Source: Amyloporia xantha (taxonomy: Eukaryota; Basidiomycota; Agaricomycetes; Polyporales; Adustoporiaceae). From it: 64,000 bases of DNA. Positions 1 through 11,885 of the stretch are shown here, one piece after another. The notes beneath the pieces were generated by a model. The model saw nothing but the letters and a program-made list of their open reading frames with translations, was not told where the DNA came from and ran no database searches. Positions within the stretch are counted from its first letter, which is position 1; each line of letters starts with the position of its first letter. The position numbers and the translations under genes are program-made. The stretch spans positions 62,001-126,000 of the forward strand of contig JAYKKR010000040.1 in the NCBI GenBank assembly GCA_036971615.1, read 5' to 3'.

Positions 1-354
1 CCTGCCCGCAGAAGCTGGGACAGACGGCTGCGTCGGCCTGCACAATGACACCAATGGATGCGTGTTTGATGGACGCCGTTAACGTGCGTGACCACGAGGT
101 TGGAAGGGGCGAGTGTGGGGGATAGATGAGGGCAAGGTCGACCACGATGTCCTAAATGATACACTAAGCCGAGCGCGGACATGTCCCGCTTCTCCAGGTA
201 GTCTCCGTTCCAAACATCAACCCAGTGGAAGGGCTGATGGCGGTGCGCTTGCACTATGCAGGATGCACACTGCGGGTCACTGGCGAAGCAATCCCGGCAT
301 CGCGCTGATGCTGCCTTGCCACAGGCGCATAAACCAGGGACACCTTCGATATAT
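1..354. other. No gene recognised
   Basis: I see no convincing coding signal, repeat or RNA gene here. Short open frames exist on both strands but lack family resemblance and splice structure. The stretch may be the downstream part of the weak minus-strand candidate that follows. Confidence 0.4.
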
Positions 355-990
355 TCACCCTCCAGGAGGTCCTCCAGGATTGAAGGGAAAAGGGGCTTCC
401 ATTTCTCCAAAACTTCGGACACTCCATGCTATACAAATGTGGTCAGCTTGCGGTGGAATAGCCACAAAATGTAGGCGCACCTTTACTCTCCTGTTCGAGG
501 CCCCTGTGGTTCCGGATGAGGAGCCCGACGCTTCGGCGGATACTTCTGGTGACTCTGGGGGTGTTGTACTACTCGACGGCTCGCCTGTAGCCTCTGCTAT
601 GGGAGGGGAGGTCTCGCGCCGAGCCTTCTTCTTAGGGGAGGCATCCGCAAGACGAACTTCAGGCGTGGAGACGTGAAGATATCCAGCTGGATCAATGACC
701 GCCTTGTCAAAGACCATATCTACCTGAGCACGGTGTTCGCGCACTCGGAACTGAGAGCGCTTGGAGCGAGTCCGTTTCATGACGCGTACCGACAGGCAAT
801 TCTCGAGTTGGCTCGAGTTGGGAGAGGCTTGAGTGAGGAATGCGACGTCAGGATGTACGCTCGTCGGGGGTTCTGCGCCTACGGCCAGTGCAGGAGGAAT
901 GAATGTGATCTGGGAGGAGATGGAGAACGTCCGCCTCCCGTTCGACCTCGCAATCCACTGTAGCTGCGCACACATGCATCCGGGAGGCAA
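355..990 (-). CDS. Possible fragment of a hypothetical gene
   Basis: A 211-codon minus-strand open frame. I do not recognise the family. The middle reads like protein: a basic stretch rich in Arg and Lys, a lysine cluster (KKKAR) and then a Ser/Pro/Glu-rich acidic segment of the low-complexity type common in nuclear proteins of this fungus. Neither end has a clear start context or splice sites, and the opposite strand is also open over part of it. It may be one exon of a larger or decayed gene. Low confidence; no function is offered. Confidence 0.3.
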   Translation of the reverse strand: MPPGCMCAQLQWIARSNGRRTFSISSQITFIPPALAVGAEPPTSVHPDVAFLTQASPNSSQLENCLSVRVMKRTRSKRSQFRVREHRAQVDMVFDKAVIDPAGYLHVSTPEVRLADASPKKKARRETSPPIAEATGEPSSSTTPPESPEVSAEASGSSSGTTGASNRRVKVRLHFVAIPPQADHICIAWSVRSFGEMEAPFPFNPGGPPGG

Positions 991-2394
991 TGTGCCGAGT
1001 TCCGATACCCCTTAGCGAAGTGTTTAGCCCCTGCCCTAGCCTAGCGGCGATGCGCATGTCCGTCTTCGGCCTGCCTGTCCCGCCGTAGATAGCGTCACAC
1101 TCGGGTAAGCTCACCAGAAGTCGATCTACACTCAAAAGGGGGACGTACCATGACGACGGCCCGACGACCTAACTATTTCGGATACCTTCCGACGAGACGC
1201 ATGGTACTTGCAACACGCGAAATTTGCAATATCTCAGACGGGAATGGGCTTCTAGCGGCATCTTTGTCATTGGTAATTTCCAGGGTTGACCTATTGCATA
1301 CAGCTGCAGGAGGGCAGGACAGGTCCGCCGACCGCTACAATGACGGGAATGTGTATCTGCACGATAGAGCAATATTGAGCTATGACAAACAATCTGTGAT
1401 GAATTGCCTACTAATCTTTCAGGGCGCCGAGCAGCGTGCCGGTCCAACTTGGGCGTGTGCAGAACCAGATGAGGAAGTAGACTGTAGGAGCTCATTGCCA
1501 GATGAAATCGCCCCCGAGACCGCTGTCAGAAGTCTATGAGATATCTTGTCAGACCATGTCGCCAGAGATCCAAGCCGGTCTTGTAAATGTCGAGAGAAAG
1601 TTGCCACAGGATGTTGCCAGATAAGAAAGCCAGTCTTCCACTCGTCGATGGAGCTCTTGAAGCAAACAGCGGCTCGAAAACTGGTAACCCAGTGCGAGAC
1701 CGCTGTGCACTGGGTCTCAACAACGGCCGTATGGCCATCGGAGCGCACCAGGTCTTGAGGATGTCTTGATGTCGGGGTGTTGGTTGAACTGAGAGGATAA
1801 TCCACCGATAACCGGTTACGCCAAATATTTGGACGCCGCCAACGCCAAATATTTGGCCACCCGTCACTGGCCCTCGGTGAAGGATATGAGATGATTTCAA
1901 CCCCAGGAGTTCACTTCTGAGAGCACGCAACTTGGCAATGACATAGCTTAATATCATGTCACAAAAGTAGCACGAAGTGTGTGGGAGGAAGGGCGATGCG
2001 AGCATCCAGAGTGCGACTTATTGAGGCAGACCAGAGCCAATCAGCACGCGCGGTTGGCCATGCACCCAATCGATCTCCTAAATGCGAGGCCTGTTTCGCC
2101 CAAGTATTGCGGAGTACATTCAGATACATGGAGCGAATATTGCCACAGCCGCCAACACATGAATCAAAAGGCCTTAGTAGAACCTTGATACATAACACAA
2201 GACGTCCACAGCAATGTGGTGCCTTGCGTGCGCACATTCAAATCCTAGTCTCGCGCAGCTACTGTCCTCGGAAACCCGGGCATTCGGGCGGTCACTCTGG
2301 ATGCAGTGCAATACTTCTGTTAGGATGTTGAATGCAAATGAATATAAACTGCATGTGCACTTCATTTAAGCTTGAAACCACGATGGCAATAGCT
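991..2394. other. Intergenic, no gene recognised
   Basis: Scattered short frames only. Near 1816-1855 a 15-base AT-rich palindromic motif (core CCAAATATTTGG) occurs twice within about 30 bases. No tRNA-like T-arm box or long inverted repeat was seen. Confidence 0.5.
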
Positions 2395-2820
2395 AAATTT
2401 CGCAGAGTCTCCAGAGGAGTAACAGGCTTCAGCCACATCGGCCCAATCGGGCATGGGTCGCTCGCTCTGTACATAGCACAAACTGTCTCGCTGATGTGTC
2501 GCTGCAAGAAATCATAAACGCGGCTTAATGTACTTAGATTTGCTCTTGATTCATGCTTGAGACATAGTTCCCAGAGCAGTAACAGACTTCAGCCACAACG
2601 CGCAAACCAGGCATGGAAGTTAGCGCACATATCGCAGCTTGTCTTGCTCATGTCTCCGAAGACTTGGGATACAGGTTTGAATACAGCTTAATATACATTT
2701 ACCTTACTCCTGGTGTAAGCCAAAAACGTACAACCCAGTGGTTGAATATAGCAAAGTCTCTAGAGCAGTAACCGACCGGGCTTCAGCCACATCGCCCAAA
2801 TCGGGCAACATCGATCAGCT
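2395..2820. repeat. Three diverged direct repeats, period about 170-185 bp
   Basis: The phrase (C)AGAGnAGTAAC followed by GGCTTCAGCCACATCG and GGGCA recurs near 2402-2455, 2570-2620 and 2757-2812. The intervening tracts share TAATGTACTTA/TAATATACATTTA-like segments. Copies are imperfect. This looks like old tandem or subterminal repeat material. Origin unknown. Confidence 0.5.
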
Positions 2821-3802
2821 GACTCTCAGCCTCTCGGGGCAGGCCGAGTTGGACTCCGCCTGAACCTAGAGTCCGGCTAATCCTGAGGATTATCGTTCAA
2901 CTTGACTCTCACGTTCGTTGGCGACACTCTTCACAGCGTCCGTCCTCTCTCGACACCTCGGATTTCGACCTCAAGCCCGTCGATAGGCCTCAAGCGTCAG
3001 TCGTGCGAACGGAAGGCAGTTGCCTGACGAACGCCACTGATATTGTGCCGTGTGCGCTGGAGAGAGTCCTCTCCTTGCGCCTGGCATCGGACGCCAAGAA
3101 GACCACCTCGCCGACAATCCCCTGGTGCACTGTCTGTCTAGCTCTCCGGTATCTCTGGCGGCCGTCGACGCGAAACCTCTGGTACCTATAGCCCTCGGAT
3201 ATATCTGCCGCCCGCTGTCGCCATACATCAGTCCAATTCTTGGATCTTGAGCTTCTATCCTCCGTTCTGGCTGTTTCTGTCCCTGTCCTTGCCCCTGGTT
3301 ACACTTGCCTGAAATTTTTTGGCCATTCCCTTAGCAGTGGTACGTGATACCGCCCACGAATTCGCAAGTCTGACGTTGTTATCACCCTAAGCCGATTATC
3401 GGGTGTTCGGTTGTCAGGGTACGTGCCTCGTGGTTATCAATTGGCGTAGTAACTCTCGAGCTCGGCTGTGATTGTCGATCTAGTCGTTGACACGGTGAGC
3501 GCCCTGCCTCCGACCCTATCGCTGCTTGCTTATCGAATGATTTCTCGATGCCGTGATTCGGTGAGGACTCAACACCTGCCTACTCGATTCGCGTTCCAGC
3601 CAGACGACCGGAACTCGATATAATTGGGCGTATCCCGCGTGTTTATTTAGCCGTTGGAGTTGTCTCTGTACTGTAGTGTGATTGCTACCTGTGACCTGAA
3701 TACTGCGCAGGATTGAGTTGAGAGATTACAATAGTACGTGCTGTGCGATACCCCAAATACGTGCATTAATGTATAAATTTAGCTACAATCATCAGATCCC
3801 AC
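2821..3802. other. Intergenic, upstream of gene A
   Basis: No supported coding region. The segment at 2843-2895 has inverted fragments (CTAATCCT/AGGATTA, GGACTCC/GGAGTCC-like) that could belong to a solo LTR or a degraded element, but I could not define ends. Confidence 0.4.
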
Positions 3803-5904
3803 ATGTCGGCCGAACAGATGGAGTTGAAAGAGACCCCGCTGCTGATTGGTGCGTACGCTGGACCGATACGCGTGGCACGCGCTAATTTAGTTATTGCTAG
3901 TGCCGGGTGAGCCCATAGAATGGAACGATGGGAAGGTGGCCAGTCGCTGGAACATGCACCCCGACGCGGTTGTGACAAGTCCAAATCAAATGTGGATTCC
4001 GGAATTCCCGAAAATTCAGCCCGGAGTGATCACATCGCGTGTGGATGGCCGCTGGGGCCCCCAGGAGTACTCGAGGTGGCCGCAGCTATACGATATCAAG
4101 ATCCCCCATCACGCGTGTATACCCGCGCGCACGCGACGGGGAGGAGGAGAGCATCGCGAATTACACGTGAACGATATCCTTTGGCGGCGCTTCGAGGAAG
4201 GGGATTGGGAAGAAGACCTCTTGTGTGGGGTGCGTCGTCTGGGGCAACTAAAGAGGGAGGCAATGGACGAGCTTGTAGGAGAAGCAGAGCGTATCATACA
4301 GACTTTCGAAGGAGTGTTCCTGGTGTGCTACAGGAAAAAAAAGAGCTTGGCCACAATCTCTGTGGTATCCTGCGGCAAGCCATCGACCGCCTCCGCAAGC
4401 TCCCCGCATCGACGATGCATATCATCGCGCTTGCAGCACATGTCCAACGTCTGGCGCTTGAAATCGCAGGATACGTGAATTATTTGGAAATCGTCGCGCC
4501 GAGGATCACACTGCCTACCTTCAGCGCGATACGCGTGATGAACGTCCGCGGTGCATTCACGCAGAATCCTAGCACTGCCCAGTCGTTCTTCAGATTAGGC
4601 ATCCCAGTCTGGTTCATCCAAGATCTCACGCGACGAGTCAAGGTGCATTGTGTCATTGACGACCCAGTGCCGGTCGAGTCTGAGCTGGCGCTGGCGCCCG
4701 CGTGGCCAAGAATTTATAGTGGCCAAGGAGATTTGGCTGGTTTAGTTACGCGGGTTGGAGACTGGCCCTTGGTCATGAATAGAGAAGTCACGCGTGCACT
4801 GGTCGACCAGTGCTTGCCAGCGTTACCCCGCAAGGACCTTGAGGACGATCGGGATTCGAAGCGCCGCAAACTGAACGGGCGCGCCCACCGAGGCACTCGC
4901 GGACGTGAGGATGCCAGTGCAAAGTCAGGTCCCTCCTCGGGACCAGGACATGCATCCCTTGATTACCAGGCCATACAAGGATGTACTATACCGGCATGCT
5001 GGGAGGCTGCTCTCATTGCCGTTTCCCCATTGTCATCTCCCCCGACCTCTGCGACATACTACTTTCCGCCCCCCTTCCTTTTTGCGCGCGTGAGTGAGAA
5101 TCCGCAAGACAAGACTCGCCGCTACATTCACAATTACGTGCGAATCCGGGGGTTCTGCCGTCAGCGTCTGCTCGACACGACTATTGCGGGCAAGCCGCTA
5201 TCAATCGCGGAGTGGAGGGACAGCTTGTTCGGTGACTACACGCTGGATGTTGAGGGTACGGTAGGCGTGGATGATGCAGGCCCGTCGAAGCCGAAGGGCA
5301 AGAAAACGACGCGGGCACAGGAACGGCATCAGATTGCTCAAAATGTCCGAAGTCTATTCGCAAAGACGGGAGGTCTACCCTCGTATTCACCGTCTCAGAT
5401 CAGCATTTGGGGCAGTTATGAGGTAGATGCTGTTTCTGCCGGGTCGGCTGACCTGCGTAAAGAAATATTATGGGAGGTGCATGAGGTGAATTGGAGGTGT
5501 GAGCTGCGTGCTCTCGATGCAGCAATGACTGGTAGCGCCGAATGGTCGACCCTCCATCGTTGGGATCGAGAGAGTTTGGTAGCGGGGGCATGGGGACCGG
5601 TTGGGGCGGCGCTATCTGTGGTACCACAGTGGGAACGGAACGGCCCATACTTTGCTGGCTGTCCTCTTCCGAAGCAGGCTGGGAGGACACTCGCCGCTTT
5701 CTATCGAATCTCATCGCGCTCATGGCACGATGGCCTGGTCTACCTGATGAGCTGCGCGTCAAGCCGGAGTTGGTCACTTCCTGCTCAGGTGGCGATTTTG
5801 ACACTCTCCAGCATGCTGCTGCGCTCTTTTACGCCCGCTCCTTCGCTCGTGTATTTCGTCGTCTTCCCATACTGCCCGTTCACATTCCTTCCACTTTACC
5901 ATGA
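3803..5904 (+). CDS. Gene A: large hypothetical protein of Agaricomycete type
   Basis: Function unknown. The start is placed at ATG 3803: a 15-codon exon, then a 52-bp intron at 3849-3900 (GTGCGT...CTAG) that joins in phase to the long reading frame. The protein has a Trp/Pro-rich N-terminus, an Ala/Leu-rich helical region, a GIPVWFI motif (about 4585-4620), a basic KRRK patch near 4860 and a conserved-looking segment PLSIAEWRDSLFGDY (5200-5245). I recall the GIPVW motif from multicopy Agaricomycete genes of unknown function; that is memory, not a search. Two frame changes are needed: one at the eight-A run near 4332-4340 (one more A joins the frames) and one between about 5530 and 5650, where a 39-bp mini-intron or an indel would join the C-terminal frame ending at 5904. 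It lies head to tail with genes B and C and may be co-inherited with them. Confidence 0.6.
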
Positions 5905-6303
5905 CGTGATGAGGACAGCCTGGGTCGCTTGTACATACAATTTGGCTTACTTCTGTAGTATTACGAGGTCTTGACCATGTGGACAATGCTCATATCTTCT
6001 TGCGCAGCGAGACAGGACCCCGGATTGCAAGGTAAGCATGATGCGAGAAAGATAAGCCTCGGGTACGGTCTGTGGCAACGATCGGCGTGAATCCATGATC
6101 GACGCTAACACTCCATTTTTGAGATTTTATTGCGGGAAATTCATCCGAGGGCGGTAGGACTGTTGAAGTGAGTACATGGGCTCATGATTTCAGTTCGAAA
6201 TTGACCCCCAAATTCTAGCACAATATTATGTGTACGCGTATTTGAGGAATGCGACTGTGATATAAAAGCGCGTTGAGCTCAGGACGTCGTCTACAGAGCT
6301 ACC

Positions 6304-7499
6304 ATGATTGTTGCAGACACTCGCGTCAAAGCTATTGTCAATCGCTTCATCCCGCCGCGTGCCACTGTTCGCGGTGCGGTCGTTGTTTGCACGTCCAATC
6401 CCCTCGTCCGTCATCTGGTTGTCACAAGTTATGGCGCCACGAACGAAGGGTCGCTCGGGTTGATGTTCGAGATTGTGAGTATGATTTCTCAATGCACCTA
6501 CAGTACTGACACGGGAGCATTTAGTGCCGTCAGCCTATGGCAAAGCGCTGCGCCCGCCATATGAAACCACTCTCGGTTCAGATGACGCAGGCGGAGCGGG
6601 ACATTTGTATGGAGCGTGTGCGCGCTCTCGACCCTCCGGCTTTACTAGGCGGAGCGGCCTATTACACGGGGGGCGCGCTCCCTCCGCCTCCACCGACTCC
6701 GACGAACACCCCGACGTCGGTGCAGACCCCCTCTGAGACGCCGCGACGCGGGCGTCCCCCGTTGAAGACCGAGCAAGTTCTGGTTACCGTGTATATCAAG
6801 GTAGGATTGTGTCCCTCGCACAAAGCTTTGATCTTGCACTGACGAACACTTGTCTAGGATTACGACGAGCCAATCACAATCCCGGCTGCTGGAATCCAGC
6901 GCGACGGCCTGTTGGAATTCACGTTCCGACAGCGCCTCATTTACGACATGCTCGGATTAGAGGACAACGACGCTGTGCCGTACGAACGGTTTCATAGCCG
7001 CCTGGGTTATTTTCTTAGCTACCCGAAACCGTATGATAAGGAGTACTTAATGCCGGGCGACCCTGTAGTCTACAGGCACAAGAGCGTCGCATGGTGCGTG
7101 GGACTGAGCGCGTTCACGGAGGTGGATCCGCCGATATTTCCGGACCCGCTTCCGGCATTGCTCCAAAAGCAGGGTGGGGGGGTTCCGGCTGCGGGACCTT
7201 CGACTCCGTCTCGCAGCAGTGACCCGTTTCCTCTGATATCTCCGCTTTCGGCGAGCAGCTCGCGAGCGTCGGACAGGCGCGACACAGATCAGGGGAATGC
7301 GAGCGGTTCGGTATCTGGGAGCAGTGCGGCGTCTGGGTTCAAGCGCAAGCGTGTGGCCAAAGAGGTTGTGTTGGAGAAGCGGTCGAAAGGGTGGCTCGGA
7401 AAGGGTAAGGGCCGTGTCATCGAGATCGAGAGTAGCGATGAGGATGCGCCTTGGGAATTGACGGACAGCGATGATGCGGAGGTAGCAGAGATGATCTAG
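6304..7499 (+). CDS. Gene B: hypothetical protein with acidic Ser-rich tail
   Basis: Three exons: 6304-6474, 6525-6800 and 6858-7499, with clean introns 6475-6524 (GTGAGT...TTAG) and 6801-6857 (GTAGGA...CTAG), both in phase 0. The product is about 362 aa. The middle is proline-rich (a run of PPPPP near residue 105) with an RGRPP AT-hook-like patch. The third exon begins with a compact region rich in aromatic residues (FTFRQRLIYDMLGLED). The tail is Ser/Lys-rich and ends in an acidic patch (ESSDEDAPWE). No enzyme motif is visible. The AT-hook-like patch and SSDED stretch suggest a nuclear or chromatin protein, which is inference. A TATA-like TATAAAA lies at 6261-6267, about 40 bp upstream. Confidence 0.7.
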
Positions 7500-7974
7500 A
7501 TAGTGAATATTTGTGTTTTTGGTGCGGGAGAAAATTAACTGTTCACTCAGTAAACGGAGATTGGCAGCGGCAGCGATGCCTATCGTGTTTGGCAATATGT
7601 GGTGAGTTGGAAATGGACGCGCTTGCATGTGTTCTGGAAGATAAGGCTGAATATTTCTTGATGCTAGCTGTTGGTATCGGGCTGCCAGCAGTTTACCGAG
7701 ATGCCATTGCGTGCATGTGGGTTATCGGCCGATTGGTTTGAGGCGAAATGTACGGCTGCCGGCGTGGTTACGGGCTGGTTAGTGGAAGCAGGAGTCGCTG
7801 GCGGTGTACGTCGTCTCATCTTCCTTCTTCGTCTTGCTGTTGTTCACTTCCAACATTCCCTCACTGCGCAGATTCATTCAACATTGCCTTATTCCTACGG
7901 CTCACATTCCTTCGTCCTGATTTTTATTGTGTGGTGGAGAAACCCTCATTTGATACCCACACTGCGTGCCTTTG
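7500..7974. other. Intergenic between genes B and C
   Basis: No gene seen. The stretch carries the 3' end of gene B and the upstream region of gene C, including several TTCCTT/CTTCCTTC pyrimidine tracts just before the C start, a common promoter feature in fungi. Confidence 0.5.
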
Positions 7975-10507
7975 ATGGCAAGTTCCACTGGGGAGACGCA
8001 GGAGGGGGATGCACAGGGAGGAGGACGGCAGACTCGCATGTTTTGGACAAAAGCCCAGACACGGTACCTGGAGAGCACTCTAGAGGAGTGGCAGTTACTA
8101 GGTTCGAACGATACCAAGGGACGCAAGGCATTCAAAGACAAAATCGCCGACGAAGTCAATGCCAAATGGACGTTCCCCAAGTTGGGTGTATTACAAGCAG
8201 TGAGTTATATTAATACATAGTCCGACTATGGCTGACGGTCCGTCACTAGGCGATTGGAAATTGGTATAAGAATCACGGCTCAGGGACCGCGTCGACCATT
8301 GATGAACCCAGTCAAAAGAAGTCGGTGTTTGGCCGTCAGACGCGTGCGCTCGGAGCGTCCGAATTATGGTACCGAGAGAATAGAGATGTGGTTACGGCGG
8401 CGATCACGGAAAAGGGGTCACCGATGCACGGCGGCATTCGTAATGCTGTGCGAGCGGAACTCTATGACCGGTTGCCTGACGCCGAGAAAAAGGTGTGGAT
8501 AGATAAAGCGAAGACGATGAAAGAGCAAGTGGACAAGGGCGACATATGGCAAGCGATCACGACGTGAGTGCCGTCCAGTTGTTAAGTGTTAAGTATAGTG
8601 ACTAAACCGACATAAACATGATATTGTGCAGGAATCAAGAAACCGTCTTTGATGACGTGGGATCCGAATTGCATAAGTTGATCGGGCACGGCAAGCATCA
8701 AATAGGAGATGCAGCCTTCCACTTGCGCCTTGCATATGTGAATATGAGGGGTGAGAAGGTTTCACGGTCGTAAGTCTGATACTTGAAGTGGGTGGGTGAA
8801 AGGCTGAATCGTCTGAAAGGATTTCTGGCGGGAGCACTGTAGACGGCAAGGACTACGGCAACTTTGAAGACCGCCGCGTGGAGGATGCGAGCTGGATGTA
8901 TTTCATTGATCGCGCGCTGCGTAAGTATCCCGACTGTCTTGCGGATACATAATGGACTAATGAATATCATTATAGCATGCGCGCGTCCGGGCCTGGAACG
9001 AGGAATCACATACGCTGAGGACGGCAGGCCCGTACTGCCAAAATGGACACCAGATCGGTCTATCAATGACTCCATGAGCACACTGCAGGTCTATTTGGAA
9101 GGACTGTGGGGTAAGATGTCCATTCTTCGTCTATGAGCCATGCACTGACTTTCTACCATCATTGATCAGCCTGGGCTCACGGTCACCAAAGCGGTACCCC
9201 ACCGATTGACTGGGAAGCCGTGAATGATCCGTCCTCGAGCGTGTTATCGCCGATGTGGCGTGACGTGAACTTGCAAGAGCTTCCGGAGATCAGTGAGAAG
9301 TCTCCGATGAAGTTGATGGAGCTCTACATGCGCATATACGAGCGCCAGGGTACCGACACGGCGTTAGAGTTCCATTTTGCGACAGATGGGGCATCCATGA
9401 AGGGTAGTGGTGCGGAGACAATGCTGGGCGATGTCGATGAAGACATCAAGCCAGATATCAGCCTCGTGGTGCGAACACCACGGAAGAAAGCACGCCGACA
9501 AACAATCATAACATTATCAAGCGACGATGAAGACAGTGCACCCTCCGCTGCCGCGAAGACTCCGAAGACGCCCGCTGCAGCGAAGACTGCCGCCGCCGCG
9601 CAGACACCCGACGCGGCGAAGACATCCGCCGCCGTGGGCACAGCGAAGACCACCGACGCCGCGAAGACCCCCGCCGCCGCGAAGACCACCGACACCGCGA
9701 AGACCCCCGCAGCAGCGAAGACCTCCGCCGCAGCGAAGACCACGGACGCAGGGAAGACCCCCGCCGCAGGGAAGACCCCCGCCGCAGCGAAGACCACGGA
9801 CGCAGGGAAGACCCCCGCTGCAGCGAAGACCACGGACGCAGCGAAGAGCACCGCCGCAGCGAAGACCACGGGCGCAGCGAAGACCCCCGCCGCGGAGAAT
9901 GAGGGCGTCAACGACAGCGACGATGCGAGTAGCTTCAAGACAACGAGAGACGATGAACCTACGGAGGGCAGCGCGGATGGCGACGCGGACACAGAGCAAG
10001 CTTCGATGCATCGAGACCTCCCGCTGACCATCTCACCGAGGAGGTTGATGCGCATGTCGCCGACGAAGGCGAGCGGCGGCGAGGAGACGGACCGAGATGC
10101 GGAAGGAGAGGACGAGGAAGAGGATGACGATGACGAGGTTGATCAGTTGGCAGAGGATGAGGATGGTGGGCAGGTGAGCTCCGGTGGGGGAAAGACTTCT
10201 GAAAAGAAGAAAAAGGTGTGTGTTGTTTTTTCGTGCGTGAGTGACATTGTCTCATCTTCATGATTGGTAGCAGGTCATTTCTCGCAAGAAGGTAATACCT
10301 CAGCCGCGCACCAGTGCGCGCCTGCTTTCAAAGGCCAATGGGTGCGTTTTCCGATATCAGTGTTTGTACATCTATTTATATTGACAAATTGACAGCGATA
10401 GTCGTATGGTCACGCGTGGTGTCAAGCGCGGGTTGGATGTGGGGGACAAGACCACGAAAGGCAAGTCCTTGGTGAAGTCAGTCAAGAAGCCGAGATTGGT
10501 GAAGTAA
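7975..10507 (+). CDS. Gene C: probable nuclear protein with HMG-like domain and Lys/Ala repeats
   Basis: Exons read by eye: 7975-8199, 8250-8563, 8632-8769, 8835-8920, 8976-9110, 9180-10215, 10274-10341 and 10396-10507; all introns are GT-AG and 41-68 bp. An ATG at 7975 is preferred to the GTG at 7966. The first exon has a Trp-rich DNA-binding-like segment (MFWTKAQTRYLES). The second carries a possible divergent HMG box (about 8340-8555: helix with SELWYRENR, then ELYDRLPDAEKKVWIDKAK). The C-terminus holds histone H1-like AAKTTDAGKTPA repeats, an acidic block (EEEDDDDEVDQLAEDED) and a basic tail. It probably binds DNA or chromatin in the nucleus. The HMG assignment is by eye and moderate. Divergent HMG proteins are typical companions of KDZ transposons, but this gene lies outside the KDZ element found here. 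Confidence 0.7.
9547..9894 (+). repeat. Coding repeat of about 12 residues in gene C
   Basis: GC-rich tandem codons GCG AAG ACC (A/C)CC GAC GCC encode alternating AAKTTD and AAKTPA blocks, about 12-15 copies, giving a lysine/alanine tail like linker histone H1. Both strands are open here because of the skewed composition, so antisense frames in this stretch are shadows. Confidence 0.85.
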
Positions 10508-10619
10508 ACTTGGTCTTGTGCTTGCGGATGCGCATCACAGGGGCGAGTCTTTCATTCAATGTATACCCTCCTTCACACTGAGTGAAGCCTATCTTTGTGC
10601 TATTCAATGCTTCTGTGAT
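10508..10619. terminator. 3' region of gene C
   Basis: Short AT-rich stretch after the stop codon. No definite polyadenylation signal was identified. It leads directly into the repeat array that follows. Confidence 0.3.
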
Positions 10620-11330
10620 TTGGAATAGTCATATGACTTCTAATAACACTTTCTAATATTTGCAACACTCTCAAATGCTTTCTAATCCTTTGGATGCTTT
10701 CTAATCCCTTCTATGACTTCTATTGGATTATCCTACTTTCTAATCCCTCCTATGACTTCTATTGGATTATCCTGCTCTATCTCAGTTTATCACACTGTTA
10801 ATCTCCATGGATTATCCATTTTTGGTAGATAATCCTGTTCTTAGGTAGAAGGATTATCCTTTTTTAGTAGATAATCCTGTTCTTAGGTAGAAGGATTATC
10901 CTTTTTAGTAGATAATCCTGTTCTTAGATAGAAGGATTATCTCTGGGTTGGTAGATAATCCTGTTCTCAGATAAAAGGATTATCCTTTTTTGTAGATAAT
11001 CCTGTTCTTAGGTAGAAGGATTATCTCTGGGTTAATGGATTATCTCATGTAATAATCCTGTTCTTAGGTAGAAGGATTATCTCTGGGTTAATGGATTATC
11101 TCATGTTTAATGGATTATCTCATGTTTAATGTGGGGGATTATCCTTGCATACAGACATTAGGTTGAAGATAGTGGTGGGATTATCCAGGGATGAAGAGTA
11201 AGGCAGCTTATTCCAGCCTTGAAGATAATCCAACATGAGAAGATAATCTCTGGATTGAGATTAGAACTCTAGGTGACTACAGGCAGGATTATCCTAGGAT
11301 TAAGGAGTGTAGAGCACTCAGGTATGGGGT
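10620..11330. repeat. Low-complexity array of GGATTATC/GATAATCC motifs
   Basis: Imperfect tandem units of roughly 40 bp alternate GGATTATC and its complement GATAATCC with the phrase CTGTTCTTAGGTAGAA. Upstream units are shorter (ACTTTCTAATCCCTTCTATG). The opposing motifs can pair into hairpins. The array ends near 11330. It could be the subterminal region of a mobile element carrying genes A-C, or a simple minisatellite; no matching inverted array was found on the left of gene A. Confidence 0.75.
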
Positions 11331-11612
11331 AGATTAGACAAAAAAGTGTACAAAGTATAGAGAAGATTATCCCATATAAATGACAAAGACGATGTCGTGC
11401 TCCATACTGTCGGTCAAGAATTGATAATGGACCAGAAATCAGAAATGCCTTCTGACCGGACCGATGGGCTGCTCCTCGACAGAGAAGGCCTCAAGGCCTC
11501 AAGCTCAAGATCCATGATATCCGGTAAGGTTTACGGAAACCCATTGCTCGACATAGCCAATGGCACTCTGCAATAGGATAGGACAACACCAACATGTGAC
11601 GGCACGGACATG
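11331..11612. other. Promoter region of the small secreted-protein gene
   Basis: No gene seen. AT-rich at the left and more balanced towards the TATA box. Confidence 0.4.
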
Positions 11613-11619
11613 TATAAAA
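11613..11619 (+). promoter_or_regulatory. TATA box
   Basis: TATAAAA, 59 bp upstream of the ATG of the small secreted-protein gene, at a usual spacing for a fungal TATA promoter. Confidence 0.6.
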
Positions 11620-11677
11620 CTCGGGATAGAGGAGATCTGTGGCTTTCATCAACCAGCACATAACAATCTAACAAGCG

Positions 11678-11885
11678 ATGCGTATCTTTCTCTTCACGTT
11701 ATACTCCCTGCTCGCCGCCGTCTCTGTGATTGGTGGAGTGGCGGCTCCTGTCGAGACCGGTAAGTGTCAAACGGACGTTCGAGCTCTGCTTAGCCTTAAG
11801 AGTCACTCCAGTTCCTGATAAAGAGTTCCCCGATGATGGCGGATGGTTTGTGGCAGATTCCGCCCTCCTCTCTCCAGGAGAATGA
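11678..11885 (+). CDS. Small secreted protein, 51 aa
   Basis: Two exons, 11678-11759 and 11812-11885, separated by a 52-bp intron (GTAAGT...CCAG). The product starts with a clear signal peptide: Met-Arg, a hydrophobic core of about 18 residues (IFLFTLYSLLAAVSVIG) and a likely cleavage after VAA. The mature peptide is only about 27 residues, acidic, Trp-containing and without cysteines, so it is unlike disulfide-rich effectors. No CaaX end is present, so it is not a lipopeptide pheromone precursor. A TATA box lies upstream. The function is unknown; a secreted signalling or matrix peptide is possible. Confidence 0.55.

Noticed and set aside
9324..10055. Ala/Val-rich minus-strand frame opposite gene C, and other frames at 9517-10027
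   Set aside because: Shadow frames over the GC-rich Lys/Ala repeat; gene C on the plus strand has splice sites and charged domains.
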